Shown: piece by piece, positions 1-9,241 of the stretch | Numbering within the stretch: position 1 is the first letter of the stretch | Layout: every line of letters begins with the position of its first letter | Assembly (NCBI GenBank): GCA_015069185.1 | Contig: SVJB01000002.1 | Location: forward strand, 109,089-173,088 | Length of the DNA stretch: 64,000 nt | Direction of reading: 5' to 3' | DNA from: Oscillospiraceae bacterium | GTDB taxonomy: Bacteria; Bacillota; Clostridia; UBA1212; UBA1255 | Translations under genes and position numbers: made by a program | Notes under the pieces: generated by a model | Seen by the model: only the letters and a program-made list of their open reading frames with translations | The model's database searches: none | Told to the model about the DNA's origin: nothing

Positions 1-845
1 AGGGAAATGCTACAATTGCTGATATTGACGGTGTTATTTCAATCTCTGAAACAGGCAAGAAGAGAGAAGTTACAATTACAAGTGAAGACGGCACAACAAA
101 GTCATATTCATTTGCTTTGGGTATTACTCTTAAAGTTAATGAAGGTGACGAAGTTAAGGCTGGTGACTTGTTAGTTGGTGGTTCCATTAATCCTCACGAT
201 ATTCTCCGTGTTAAGGGAGAAGAGGGTGTTGAGAAATACATCATTGAGGAAGTTCAGAAGGTTTATAACATGCAGGGTGTTAAGATTAACGATAGACATA
301 TCGAAGTAATCGTAAGCCAGATGCTTAGAAAAGTTAAGATTGAGGAATCCGGAGACACAACACTCTTACCTGGCTCAATGGTAGACATTTTTGAGTTCAA
401 GCGTGCTAACGAAGCAGCTATTGCAGAAGGAAAGAAACCGGCTGAAGGTAAACGCGCTCTTCTGGGTATCACAAAAGCATCTCTTGCTACAGAATCATTC
501 TTATCTGCTGCATCATTCCAGGAAACAACAAAAGTTCTTACTGAAGCAGCTATCAAGGGTAAGAAAGATCCGCTCCTCGGCTTGAAAGAGAACGTAATCA
601 TCGGTAAACTTATTCCTGCAGGTACAGGTATGAGCCGTTATAAGGATATTGAGATTCAGGTTGAGCCACTACCTCACAAGGTAGATACTATCACTGAAGA
701 AATAGATGAAGCAATTGCTATGAGTGAAGCAGAGGAAGAGGAAATCAGTGATGTTGAGGCGGCAGAAGCGCCTGCATCTGATATCGAAGCGCTCGCAGAT
801 GAGATTGTTGATGCTATCAACGATGAAGTTCAGGATGGAGAATAA
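1..845 (+). CDS. rpoC: RNA polymerase beta' subunit, C-terminal part (5' end outside window)
   Basis: This is the C-terminal part of the beta' subunit of DNA-dependent RNA polymerase, part of the catalytic core. The frame is open from base 3, so the TTG at 117 in the ORF track is not a start; the gene begins upstream of the window. Recognisable segments are [13 protein letters not shown], the [21 protein letters not shown] block and the [20 protein letters not shown] block, all typical of the beta' jaw and C-terminal clamp. The last 40 or so residues form a strongly acidic tail (about [16 protein letters not shown] onward), which varies between species. A ribosomal protein operon follows, as usual in Firmicutes, but with its own promoter. 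Confidence 0.97.
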   Translation, partial: GNATIADIDGVISISETGKKREVTITSEDGTTKSYSFALGITLKVNEGDEVKAGDLLVGGSINPHDILRVKGEEGVEKYIIEEVQKVYNMQGVKINDRHIEVIVSQMLRKVKIEESGDTTLLPGSMVDIFEFKRANEAAIAEGKKPAEGKRALLGITKASLATESFLSAASFQETTKVLTEAAIKGKKDPLLGLKENVIIGKLIPAGTGMSRYKDIEIQVEPLPHKVDTITEEIDEAIAMSEAEEEEISDVEAAEAPASDIEALADEIVDAINDEVQDGE

Positions 846-863
846 TTGTTCACAAAATCCGTG

Positions 864-892
864 TTGACAAGTAAATGTTAATATTGTAAAAT
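864..892 (+). promoter_or_regulatory. Promoter of the str operon (rpsL-rpsG-fusA)
   Basis: TTGACA at 864-869 and TAAAAT at 887-892 are separated by exactly 17 bp. It lies just after the rpoC stop and about 90 bp before rpsL, so it should drive the ribosomal protein and elongation factor genes separately from rpoBC. Confidence 0.75.
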
Positions 893-898
893 CAAAAA

Positions 899-940
899 GT
901 TGCACTGCTTTGCAAAGGATAACTATGTAAGGCGTGCAAC
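899..940 (+). promoter_or_regulatory. Inverted repeat in the rpsL leader
   Basis: GTTGCAC at 899-905 pairs with GTGCAAC at 934-940, in the untranslated leader just downstream of the promoter. It has no U-tract, so it is not a simple terminator. It may be a leader RNA structure controlling the operon, but no known ribosomal-protein leader class was recognised. Confidence 0.35.
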
Positions 941-981
941 CTTTGGATGTATAAGGATATTAAAAACAGGAGGTGACATTA

Positions 982-1401
982 ATGCCAACATTCAACCAAT
1001 TGGTTAAGCAGGGAAGATCTACAATTGAGAAGAAGTCAACATCACCGGCACTTCAGAAGATCTACAATAGTCTTAATAAGAAGAGTATTGATAAGAGTGG
1101 TCCTCAAAAGAGAGGTGTATGTACAGTTGTTAGAACAACAACTCCCAAAAAACCAAATTCTGCGTTGAGAAAAATTGCCAGAGTGCGTCTTACAAACGGT
1201 ATGGAAGTATTCGCATACATTCCGGGTATCGGACACAATTTGCAGGAGCACAGCGTAGTTTTGATCCGTGGAGGTAGAGTAAAGGATCTGCCTGGTGTTA
1301 GATACCACATTATCAGAGGTACACTCGATACTGCAGGTGTTGCAAACAGAAGTCAGGGTAGATCAAAATATGGTGCCAAGAAGGCAAAAGCTAAGAAATA
1401 A
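982..1401 (+). CDS. rpsL: 30S ribosomal protein S12
   Basis: S12 sits at the decoding centre of the 30S subunit and helps control translational accuracy. The 139-residue protein shows the family signatures [12 protein letters not shown] and the [10 protein letters not shown] loop; both contain the lysines whose mutation gives streptomycin resistance elsewhere, and both look wild type here. The start is the ATG at 982, not the GTG at 973 used by the ORF track, because AGGAGGTG ends six bases before 982 and PTFNQLV is the usual N-terminus. It is first in the str operon, followed by rpsG after a 118-bp gap. Confidence 0.97.
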   Translation: MPTFNQLVKQGRSTIEKKSTSPALQKIYNSLNKKSIDKSGPQKRGVCTVVRTTTPKKPNSALRKIARVRLTNGMEVFAYIPGIGHNLQEHSVVLIRGGRVKDLPGVRYHIIRGTLDTAGVANRSQGRSKYGAKKAKAKK

Positions 1402-1519
1402 TTACCGGCCGGTTAACCCGGATGTGCCGGATGCATATATATATTTGTGCCGGCGCGGACTGCTTTGAGTTAAAAGCAGAGTACCCATTGATTAATTATC
1501 ATAGAAGGAGGGAAGAAAA
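1402..1519 (+). promoter_or_regulatory. rpsL-rpsG intercistronic region with hairpins
   Basis: This 118-bp spacer contains a GC-rich stretch with repeated CCGG/GCCGG elements and a clear hairpin, CTGCTTT (1460-1466) with AAAGCAG (1473-1479). In E. coli the equivalent S12-S7 spacer is bound by S7 for autoregulation. A similar role here is inference only; the spacer is longer and more structured than a simple ribosome binding site needs. Confidence 0.3.
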
Positions 1520-1990
1520 GTGCCCAGAAAAGGATTTATAGCAAAGAGAGAGGTTCTCCCGGATCCAATTTATCATGATCAGGTACTTGCAAAGCTTATC
1601 AACGGAGTTATGCTCGATGGTAAGAAAGGCGTTGCTCAAAAAATCGTTTATGATGCATTTGAGGTTGTACGCGAGAAGACAGGAAGAGAACCTTTAGAAG
1701 TATTTAAGGAAGCTCTTAATAATGTTATGCCCCAGTTAGAAGTTAAGGCAAGACGTGTAGGTGGTTCAACATATCAGGTTCCAATGGAAGTTAGACCTGA
1801 GAGAAGACAGGCTCTCGGTTTGAGATGGCTTGTTACTTTTGCACGTAAGAGAAGCGAGAGAACTATGGCTGCAAGACTTGCAGGCGAGTTGCTTGATGCT
1901 CTTAACAGCACAGGTGGCGCATTTAAGAGAAAAGAAGAAATGCATAGAATGGCTGAAGCTAACCGTGCATTTGCTCATTACAGATGGTAA
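1520..1990 (+). CDS. rpsG: 30S ribosomal protein S7
   Basis: S7 is a primary 16S rRNA-binding protein that starts assembly of the 30S head. At 156 residues it has the normal length. Visible signatures are MPRKG at the N-terminus, the [14 protein letters not shown] segment and [20 protein letters not shown] at the C-terminus. The start codon is GTG at 1520, preceded by AGGAGGG. fusA starts 18 bases after its stop, so the two are surely co-transcribed. Confidence 0.97.
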   Translation: MPRKGFIAKREVLPDPIYHDQVLAKLINGVMLDGKKGVAQKIVYDAFEVVREKTGREPLEVFKEALNNVMPQLEVKARRVGGSTYQVPMEVRPERRQALGLRWLVTFARKRSERTMAARLAGELLDALNSTGGAFKRKEEMHRMAEANRAFAHYRW

Positions 1991-2008
1991 AGAACGTAGG
2001 AAGAAATT

Positions 2009-4087
2009 ATGCCAAGAGAATTTAGTTTAGAAAATACAAGAAATATAGGTATCATGGCTCATATTGATGCCGGAAAAACCACAACTACTGAGCGTATTTT
2101 GTTCTACACAGGTCGTACTCATAAATTAGGTGAGACACACGAAGGTGCGGCAACAATGGACTACATGGTTCAGGAGCAGGAGCGTGGTATTACTATCACA
2201 TCTGCTGCTACAACAGCTCAGTGGAGAGGCACAAGAATTAACATTATAGACACTCCCGGACACGTTGACTTCACAGTTGAGGTTGAGCGTTCACTCAGAG
2301 TACTTGATGGTAGTGTTACATTATTCTGTGCTAAGGGCGGTGTAGAGCCACAGTCTGAAACTGTATGGCGTCAGGCTGACAAATATAACGTTCCACGTAT
2401 GGGTCACGTTAATAAAATGGATATCACAGGTGCAGATTTCTACAGAGTTGTAGATATGATCCGTACAAGACTTGGTGCTAACGCAGTACCGATTCAGCTT
2501 CCTATTGGTAAGGAAGAGTCTTTCGTAGGTATCATTGACTTGGTAGAGATGAATGCTCACATTTACAAAGACGAGCTCGGTCGTGAAGTTGAGATCACAG
2601 AAATCCCTGCTGACATGAAAGATATGGCAGAAGAGTACCATATGGCACTTCTTGAAGCTGTAGCTGATCAGGACGAAGAAATCATGATGAAATATCTTGA
2701 CGGAGAAGAACTTACTGTAGACGAGATTAAGCGTGCTATCAGAAGTGCAACAATCGCAGTTAAGATTATTCCTATAACATGTGGTTCTTCATACAGAAAT
2801 AAAGGTGTTCAACAGCTCCTCGATGCAATCGTTGACTATATGCCTGCTCCGACAGATATTCCTGCTATCAAGGGTGTTAACACACGTACAGGCGAGGAAG
2901 AATTAAGACATGCAGATGACACAGAGCCATTTTCAGCTCTTGCATTTAAGATTGTAACAGACCCATTCATCGGTAAACTTTGCTTCTTCAGAGTATACTC
3001 AGGTGTTCTTAATGTAGGTTCTTATGTATACAATGCAACAAAAGGTAAGAAGGAAAGAATTGGACGTATCGTGCTCATGCATGCTAATCACAGAGAGGAG
3101 ATTCCTTGTGCATATGCAGGAGATATTGCAGCAGCAGTTGGTCTCAAAGATACAACAACAGGTGATACTCTTTGTGCTGAGACACATCCTGTACAGCTTG
3201 AGACAATGGAATTCCCGGATCCTGTTATTTCAGTAGCAGTTGAGCCTAAGACTAAGGCTGGTCAGGAAAAGATGAGCGTTGCTCTTCAAAAACTTGCAGA
3301 GGAAGATCCTACTTTCAAAGTTCATACAGATACTGAAACCGGACAAACAATCATTTCAGGTATGGGTGAGCTTCACCTTGAGATTATCGTTGACAGACTT
3401 CTTCGTGAATTCAAAGTAGAAGCTAACGTTGGTAATCCTCAGGTTGCTTATAAGGAAGGTATCCGTAAAGCTGTTAAGGTTGAAGGTAAGTTCGTAAGAC
3501 AGTCCGGTGGACGTGGTCAGTATGGACACTGTGTTATCGAAGTTGAACCTCAGGAAAGAGGTAAAGGATATGAGTTCGTTAACAAGATTGTTGGTGGTGC
3601 TATTCCAAAAGAATACATCGGACCTGTTGACCAGGGTATTCAGGAAGCTCTCCAGAGCGGTGTCCTTGGTGGATATCCTGTAGTTGACCTTAAGGTAACC
3701 CTTGTAGACGGTTCATTCCACGAAGTTGACTCATCAGAAATGGCGTTCAAGATCGCTGGTTCTATGGCTATCAAAGAAGCTTGTCGTAAAGGTGATCCTG
3801 TACTTCTCGAACCTATTATGTCTGTCAGCGTAAATGCTCCTGAAGAATATCTTGGTGATATTATCGGATCTATCAGCTCAAAGCGTGGTCGCGTAGAGGG
3901 TATTGAGGATCTGGCAGGCAGCAAGGTTGTAGGTGGTGCTTGCCCGCTGGCTGAAATGTTCGGTTATACAACAATGCTTCGTTCAATGACACAGGGCCGT
4001 GGTGCATTTGTAATGCAACCCAGCCACTATGAAGAAGTACCTAAGAGTGTTCAGGAAGCTGTACTCGCAGGTAGAAATGTAAAATAA
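2009..4087 (+). CDS. fusA: Elongation factor G
   Basis: EF-G is the GTPase that drives tRNA-mRNA translocation and, with RRF, ribosome recycling. The 692-residue length is standard. The G domain shows the P-loop [15 protein letters not shown], the switch [10 protein letters not shown] and the NKMD specificity motif; domains II-V follow, with the GRGQYGH segment in domain IV. The stretch before NKMD reads VPRMGHV rather than the more common VPRICFV, a conservative difference. It lies directly after rpsG, as in most bacteria, which marks it as the main translational EF-G rather than a tetracycline-resistance paralogue. Confidence 0.96.
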   Translation: MPREFSLENTRNIGIMAHIDAGKTTTTERILFYTGRTHKLGETHEGAATMDYMVQEQERGITITSAATTAQWRGTRINIIDTPGHVDFTVEVERSLRVLDGSVTLFCAKGGVEPQSETVWRQADKYNVPRMGHVNKMDITGADFYRVVDMIRTRLGANAVPIQLPIGKEESFVGIIDLVEMNAHIYKDELGREVEITEIPADMKDMAEEYHMALLEAVADQDEEIMMKYLDGEELTVDEIKRAIRSATIAVKIIPITCGSSYRNKGVQQLLDAIVDYMPAPTDIPAIKGVNTRTGEEELRHADDTEPFSALAFKIVTDPFIGKLCFFRVYSGVLNVGSYVYNATKGKKERIGRIVLMHANHREEIPCAYAGDIAAAVGLKDTTTGDTLCAETHPVQLETMEFPDPVISVAVEPKTKAGQEKMSVALQKLAEEDPTFKVHTDTETGQTIISGMGELHLEIIVDRLLREFKVEANVGNPQVAYKEGIRKAVKVEGKFVRQSGGRGQYGHCVIEVEPQERGKGYEFVNKIVGGAIPKEYIGPVDQGIQEALQSGVLGGYPVVDLKVTLVDGSFHEVDSSEMAFKIAGSMAIKEACRKGDPVLLEPIMSVSVNAPEEYLGDIIGSISSKRGRVEGIEDLAGSKVVGGACPLAEMFGYTTMLRSMTQGRGAFVMQPSHYEEVPKSVQEAVLAGRNVK

Positions 4088-4105
4088 TCAATATATCAAG
4101 TTATA

Positions 4106-4134
4106 CTTGATTTACGAGTGAAAAAAAGGTATTA
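4106..4134 (+). promoter_or_regulatory. Possible separate tuf promoter in the fusA-tuf gap
   Basis: TTGATT (4106-4111) and TATTAT (4129-4134) are 17 bp apart in the 108-bp gap before tuf. The same gap has two small hairpins (ATCAAG/CTTGAT and AGGTAT/ATACCT), the second nested inside a longer imperfect repeat of GAGTGAAAAA with TTTTTCATTC. A promoter giving extra tuf transcription is plausible but not proven. Confidence 0.4.
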
Positions 4135-4195
4135 TATACCTCATAAAATATTTTTCATTCGGTAAATTTATATACAATTAAGGAGGATATGAAAA

Positions 4196-5404
4196 ATGGC
4201 AAAAGCTAAGTTCGAAAGAACCAAATCACATGTAAATATTGGTACTATCGGTCACGTAGACCATGGTAAGACAACTCTTACAGCTGCAATCACAAAAGTA
4301 CTTGGTTTAGCAGGTAACGCAGAGGTTAGAGCTTATGATCAGATCGACAACGCTCCAGAGGAGAAGGCAAGAGGTATCACGATCAACACATCACACGTTG
4401 AGTATCAGACAGCAAACAGACACTATGCTCACGTTGACTGCCCCGGACATGCTGACTATGTTAAGAACATGATCACAGGTGCAGCTCAGATGGATGGTGC
4501 TATCCTTCTCGTTTCAGGTCCTGATGGCCCGCAGGCTCAGACAAGAGAGCACATTCTTCTTGCTCGTCAGGTAGGCGTTCCTTACATCGTAGTATTCATG
4601 AACAAGTGCGATATGATCGATGAAGGCGACGAAGAGCTCCTCGATCTCGCTGAGATGGAAATCAGAGAGCTCCTTAGCGCATATGACTTCCCAGGTGACG
4701 ATATTCCGATCATCAGAGGTTCTGCTCTTAAGGCTCTTGAGTGCGAAGATACAGATACTAATGCAGCTCCTTACGCTTGCATCAACGAGCTCATGGACGC
4801 AGTTGACTCTTATATTCCTACACCTCAAAGACCTACAGACCTTCCTTTCCTTCTTCCTGTTGAGGACGTATTCACAATCACAGGTCGTGGTACAGTTGCT
4901 ACAGGTCGTCTTGAGAGAGGTATCATCAAGGTTGGTGATCCTGCTGAGATCGTTGGTCTTAAGGATGAGAACCGTTCAACAGTTGTTACAGGTGTTGAGA
5001 TGTTCAGAAAGCTCCTCGATCAGGCTGAAGCTGGCGACAACGTAGGTGTTCTTTTAAGAGGTATTCAGAGATCAGAAGTTGAGAGAGGTCAGGTTCTCGT
5101 TAAGCCCGGTACAATTCAACCTCACACACACTTCAAAGGTCAGGTTTACGTATTAACAAAAGAAGAAGGTGGCCGTCATAAGCCTTTCTTCAGCAACTAC
5201 AGACCTCAGTTCTATTTCAGAACAACAGACGTTACAGGTGTTATCACTCTTCCTGAGGGAACAGAAATGGTTATGCCTGGTGACCACATCGAGATGGAAG
5301 TTAAGCTCATTACTCCTATCGCTATGGAAAAAGGTCTCAAGTTCGCTATCCGTGAAGGTGGTAGAACAGTAGGCGCTGGTAACGTTACTACTATTATTGA
5401 ATAA
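4196..5404 (+). CDS. tuf: Elongation factor Tu
   Basis: EF-Tu delivers aminoacyl-tRNA to the ribosomal A site in a GTP-dependent way. The 402-residue protein has the P-loop [11 protein letters not shown], the [20 protein letters not shown] switch region, NKCD for guanine specificity, and beta-barrel domains II and III ending in [15 protein letters not shown] strong AAGGAGG site precedes the ATG. Codon choice is narrow, as expected for a highly expressed gene. It closes the str operon and is followed by a strong terminator. Confidence 0.97.
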   Translation: MAKAKFERTKSHVNIGTIGHVDHGKTTLTAAITKVLGLAGNAEVRAYDQIDNAPEEKARGITINTSHVEYQTANRHYAHVDCPGHADYVKNMITGAAQMDGAILLVSGPDGPQAQTREHILLARQVGVPYIVVFMNKCDMIDEGDEELLDLAEMEIRELLSAYDFPGDDIPIIRGSALKALECEDTDTNAAPYACINELMDAVDSYIPTPQRPTDLPFLLPVEDVFTITGRGTVATGRLERGIIKVGDPAEIVGLKDENRSTVVTGVEMFRKLLDQAEAGDNVGVLLRGIQRSEVERGQVLVKPGTIQPHTHFKGQVYVLTKEEGGRHKPFFSNYRPQFYFRTTDVTGVITLPEGTEMVMPGDHIEMEVKLITPIAMEKGLKFAIREGGRTVGAGNVTTIIE

Positions 5405-5427
5405 TTTTAAATAATTCAATATAAATC

Positions 5428-5464
5428 AAGAATTGCAACCGAATGGTTGCAATTCTTTTTTTTT
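5428..5464 (+). terminator. Rho-independent terminator after tuf
   Basis: A perfect 13-bp stem, AAGAATTGCAACC with GGTTGCAATTCTT, encloses a GAAT loop and runs into an uninterrupted T-tract. It is the strongest terminator in the window and ends the str operon. Confidence 0.92.
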
Positions 5465-5548
5465 GTATATTTCAAACTTTTTTTCACATAATAAGCAATG
5501 TTCGTATGAAAAATACGTAATAGCGTATGCGCTTAGGAGGAAAAAAGT

Positions 5549-5854
5549 ATGAAAATAATAAAAGCTCTTATAATATGTTTAGTTTTAAGCAGTTTGGTTT
5601 TTGCATTAACTGCATGTAATATGGAAAAATGTAGTGAGGAAATTCTTGATCCAACAGTAACTCCTTCTGCAACAAACAATAATACTGCAGCACCACAAAA
5701 TACAGCCACACCTCAGACTACGGACAATGTGCCGGAAAACACAGATAATGTAGGTGAAAATGCGAGAAACAGAGACAGAATTATTAAACCAACAGATTTT
5801 GTGGAAGATATATTTGATATGACAGCTATGCCGGGTATGAGCCCTGCTGCATAA
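5549..5854 (+). CDS. Small Thr/Asn-rich lipoprotein of unknown function
   Basis: The 101-residue product has a lysine-containing N-terminus, a hydrophobic segment and a lipobox ending LTAC at about residue 23, so it should be a lipoprotein on the outer face of the membrane. The mature part is low-complexity (Thr, Asn, Pro, Ala rich) and ends with a short segment containing DFVEDIFDMT. No known domain was recognised. It has an AGGAGG site, sits alone between two terminators and is therefore monocistronic. Its function cannot be inferred. Confidence 0.75.
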   Translation: MKIIKALIICLVLSSLVFALTACNMEKCSEEILDPTVTPSATNNNTAAPQNTATPQTTDNVPENTDNVGENARNRDRIIKPTDFVEDIFDMTAMPGMSPAA

Positions 5855-5876
5855 GTAATAAATATGTTACAATGAG

Positions 5877-5901
5877 AAAGCCGCACTATTGCGGCTTTTT
5901 T
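5877..5901 (+). terminator. Terminator after the small lipoprotein gene
   Basis: AAAGCCGCA and TGCGGCTTT form a 9-bp stem with a CTAT loop, followed by a T-tract. Confidence 0.85.
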
Positions 5902-6014
5902 ATTGTTGATAAAAACAAAAAGTGTGAACAAATAATTTATTTTATATTAATACTTCATTAACATATCTATTGTACAATGCTTAGTTGCAATATTATAAGC
6001 GGAGGTATAGTTTC

Positions 6015-6968
6015 ATGATTGAGATAAAGAACCTGACAAAGCAATACGGTGCTATCAAGGCTCTTGATGATGTATCCTTTAATGTAAAAAAAGGAGAGAT
6101 TCTTGGATTCTTAGGACCAAATGGCGCAGGCAAATCTACAACAATGAACATTTTGACCGGATACATATCACCTACATCCGGTAGTGCAAAGATAGATGGA
6201 TATGACATTATGGAGAATCCAAAGGAAGCAAAGAAAAAAATAGGATATCTTCCAGAGTTACCACCTTTGTATCTTGATATGACAATAAAAGAATATCTTA
6301 ATTTTATCTGTGACCTTAAAGGTGTTGAACATAAAAAGAGAAAGGCACAGCTTGATGATATTATGTATCTTGTGAAAATTGGAGACATGAGGGGACGTCT
6401 CATTAAGAACTTATCAAAAGGATATAAACAACGTGTAGGACTTGCTCAGGCATTAGTAGGTAACCCTGAGGTACTTATTCTGGACGAGCCTACAGTAGGT
6501 CTGGATCCAAAACAGATTATAGAAATCAGAAAGCTTATTGGTGCCTTAAGGCATGAACATACCATTATATTAAGTACACATATTTTGTCAGAAGTTAATG
6601 CTGTATGCAGCAATGTTGTAATTATTAATAGAGGAAAGATTGCTGCCACAGGATCTGTTTCTGATTTTACTTCCGCAGAGGGTACTGTTAATAAATTTAT
6701 GATTAGTCTTGTGGGTAATAAATCAAATATTCAAAAGGTACTGGAAGGAACTACCGGTGTCAGAAGTGCTTCTTTTGTCAGAGTGGACAAGGATGCCTGC
6801 ATTTTCCTGGTAGAGTCCACAAAGAATCTTGATGTCAGAAGACCTCTGTTTAATGAGTTGAGTCGCGCATCTATTCCGATTCTTGAACTCAGACCTGTAG
6901 GAAGAACACTGGAAGAAATATTTATCGACGTTGTTAATAAAGACGCCGTTGTGTCATCAAATGAATAA
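6015..6968 (+). CDS. ABC transporter ATP-binding protein (GldA/CcmA-like)
   Basis: This is the ATPase of an ABC-2 type transporter. The 317-residue protein has Walker A GPNGAGKSTT, a signature region LSKGYKQRVGLAQAL, Walker B VLILDEPTVGLDP and the H-loop STHIL, with a C-terminal regulatory extension of about 90 residues typical of this subfamily. The start is ATG 6015, placed after GGAGGT, rather than 5985. It is the first gene of a cassette with a permease, a GldG-like protein and a DUF4340 protein. That cassette is widespread in anaerobic Firmicutes and Bacteroidetes; the transported substrate is not known. Confidence 0.9.
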   Translation: MIEIKNLTKQYGAIKALDDVSFNVKKGEILGFLGPNGAGKSTTMNILTGYISPTSGSAKIDGYDIMENPKEAKKKIGYLPELPPLYLDMTIKEYLNFICDLKGVEHKKRKAQLDDIMYLVKIGDMRGRLIKNLSKGYKQRVGLAQALVGNPEVLILDEPTVGLDPKQIIEIRKLIGALRHEHTIILSTHILSEVNAVCSNVVIINRGKIAATGSVSDFTSAEGTVNKFMISLVGNKSNIQKVLEGTTGVRSASFVRVDKDACIFLVESTKNLDVRRPLFNELSRASIPILELRPVGRTLEEIFIDVVNKDAVVSSNE

Positions 6969-6982
6969 GGAGGCGGCAGAAA

Positions 6983-7696
6983 ATGTTAACTATTTTTAAA
7001 CGAGAGATAAGCTCATATTACAGATCACCTATAGCTTATTGTATTATTGGATTTTTTATGGTGTTGGTAGGTTTGTATTTTTGGATACAGAATATTTTAA
7101 ATGCTGCACCGCAGTTCTCAGTTACATTAAGTTCATTGGGAATGTTCCTTACTTTTGTTATTCCAATTATTACAATGAAGCTCCTTGCTGATGAAAAAAA
7201 GAATGGCACAGAAGTTTTATTAAGAACTTCACCGATTAGTATGGCGCAGGTTGTTATAGGTAAATATTTTGCAGCATTTGCAGTATTTATGACAATGGTT
7301 TTGTTAACAACTATTTTTCCTATAATTTTGCTGTTTATAGTAGAAGGTGGCACATCCTCTTCTTCTGGCCAGGATTTCGGTGCTTATATTGGATTTATAT
7401 TATTAGGTGCATCATATTTATCTGTTGCATTGTTTACTTCGTCATTTACAGAGAGCCAGACTGCTGCGGCTGTTTCCGGTGTTGTATCATTATTAGTACT
7501 GTATTTTATGCAGTCTATTGGTGCTACAATCGGTGGTACTGTCGGATCAATACTCAGATGGTTCTCTCCGCTGGCAAGATATTCTGATTTTACAGTCGGA
7601 TCGTTTAATTTTGCATCTTTGATTTATTATATTACCTTTACTGCGTTGTTTATATACGCAACGATAATAAATCTGGAACGTAAACGTTGGATCTGA
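6983..7696 (+). CDS. ABC-2 type permease (GldF-like)
   Basis: The 237-residue integral membrane protein has about six hydrophobic segments and opens with TIFKREISSYYRSPIAY, the usual N-terminus of GldF/NosY-type permeases. It starts 14 bases after the ATPase gene behind AGGAGG, so the two subunits are co-translated. It would form the membrane channel with the upstream ATPase. The substrate cannot be told from the sequence. Confidence 0.85.
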   Translation: MLTIFKREISSYYRSPIAYCIIGFFMVLVGLYFWIQNILNAAPQFSVTLSSLGMFLTFVIPIITMKLLADEKKNGTEVLLRTSPISMAQVVIGKYFAAFAVFMTMVLLTTIFPIILLFIVEGGTSSSSGQDFGAYIGFILLGASYLSVALFTSSFTESQTAAAVSGVVSLLVLYFMQSIGATIGGTVGSILRWFSPLARYSDFTVGSFNFASLIYYITFTALFIYATIINLERKRWI

Positions 7697-7732
7697 TTGT
7701 ATTATTGAATTACAGAAAGGAAGTTACTTATA

Positions 7733-9229
7733 ATGGCTAAGCCTGAAAATACACAACAAAATAAGAAACCATTTTTCTCTGAAAAAACAAGACGTAGATT
7801 CAGATTTGGATCAGGTTCATTGTTTATGTTAATTGCAGCTGTTGTTTTGTTTGCAGTAATAAACATTGTTCTGGAACAACTACCTATGTCGATAGATATA
7901 AGTAAAGATAAAATGTATACTCTTTCAGAGGCATCAATTGAGAAAGTAAAATCTTTAGATCAGAAAATAGAGATTATTGCTCTGTATGATAGAGTTCGTG
8001 GAGAAGCAGATAGTCAGAAGGCAACAATTATACGTATTCTTGATCAATATGAAAGATATGGCGGAGATATGATTGATATTTCGTATGTATCTCTTGATGA
8101 CAATCCCGGTATTATAGCAGACAAAGTTCCTAATGAGAATCTTGCGTCTGCGTTTGGGGAGAACGACTATATTGTAAGAAACACTGAGACAGGACGAGTA
8201 CAACGCATTGATGCAAATGAAATGTTTTCAATGGAACTTGATTATACAAGCTTTCAGTATAATATTATTTCAGTTGACACAGAAAAAGTTGTAACATCTT
8301 CTCTTTATTACGTAACAGCAGAACATATTCCTGTTATATATTTTTCGACATCATACGGCGAAGAAGATCTTGACGACTTTACATCTTTGACCGACAATCT
8401 CTCTTATTACAATTATGATGTAAAGACTGTTGACCTGGATAATGTAGAGGCTGTTCCTGAGGATGCATCTATTATAGTATTTATGAGTCCTGAAAGAGAT
8501 CTTACGGATAGATTATACAATATGATGTATGACTGGCTCACAAGTAAAGATGGAGGTGATGCGATATTTGCATTTGATCCAATTCTTACAGGTGGTAAAT
8601 TGACAAACTTTAATAAACTTCTTTCTGAATTATACGGAATTCAAGTAAATAGCGATGTTGTTACTGATGTAACAGGCAATCAGCTAGCTTCCGCAGGAAA
8701 AGAAAACTATATTTATGCGTCATCTGTACAGGAAAAAGAAGGACCTCTTGCAGACTTCGCACCACAAAATAACTTTTATGCGTTTAATTCCAGTAGTATC
8801 AAGATACTTGCTTCAGTAGGCGATTACGATACAGGCGCCCTTATTACAACAAGAAGCGAAGATGCTACATGTACAGATATTTCTACAGGCACCAAGATTA
8901 CGGGTAAAGCGACCTTAGCCGCTTATGGACAAAGAAGTTATACAGGCAACAAGGTTGTTGTATTCGGCTCTTCTGAATTGCTTAAGGATGATGTAATAAA
9001 GCAGTATAAGAATACAAATACGGCAGGTGCATTTATTTATTCTATATCTTGGATGGAAGATATGTATGCAAGTGCTGCTGACGAGATTGAGGTTAAGACA
9101 GGTGATGGTAGTATTGTTGCTGTAACCCAAAGCACCAGCCGTGGTCTCGCTGCTTTTGCTATAATTATTTATCCTATTCTGATTATTCTTGTCGGTGTTA
9201 TTGTATGGCTCATACGTAGACATCTGTAA
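7733..9229 (+). CDS. GldG-like ABC transporter-associated protein
   Basis: The 498-residue protein has a membrane segment at about residues 28-48, a large extracytoplasmic region, and a second membrane segment near the C-terminus followed by LIRRHL. The region after the first helix (MYTLSEASIEKVKSLDQKIE) matches the start of the GldG-type extracellular domain, which has a Rossmann-like fold. In gliding Bacteroidetes GldG works with GldA and GldF; here, in a Firmicute, gliding is unlikely and the cassette probably has a cell-envelope role. It lies 36 bases after the permease gene. Confidence 0.8.
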   Translation: MAKPENTQQNKKPFFSEKTRRRFRFGSGSLFMLIAAVVLFAVINIVLEQLPMSIDISKDKMYTLSEASIEKVKSLDQKIEIIALYDRVRGEADSQKATIIRILDQYERYGGDMIDISYVSLDDNPGIIADKVPNENLASAFGENDYIVRNTETGRVQRIDANEMFSMELDYTSFQYNIISVDTEKVVTSSLYYVTAEHIPVIYFSTSYGEEDLDDFTSLTDNLSYYNYDVKTVDLDNVEAVPEDASIIVFMSPERDLTDRLYNMMYDWLTSKDGGDAIFAFDPILTGGKLTNFNKLLSELYGIQVNSDVVTDVTGNQLASAGKENYIYASSVQEKEGPLADFAPQNNFYAFNSSSIKILASVGDYDTGALITTRSEDATCTDISTGTKITGKATLAAYGQRSYTGNKVVVFGSSELLKDDVIKQYKNTNTAGAFIYSISWMEDMYASAADEIEVKTGDGSIVAVTQSTSRGLAAFAIIIYPILIILVGVIVWLIRRHL

Positions 9230-9241
9230 TGGAGTGTATAT

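Noticed and set aside
5985-6014. Ten extra N-terminal residues of the ABC ATPase in the ORF track
   Set aside because: The GGAGGT site at 6001-6006 lies inside this extension; ATG 6015 gives the normal N-terminus.
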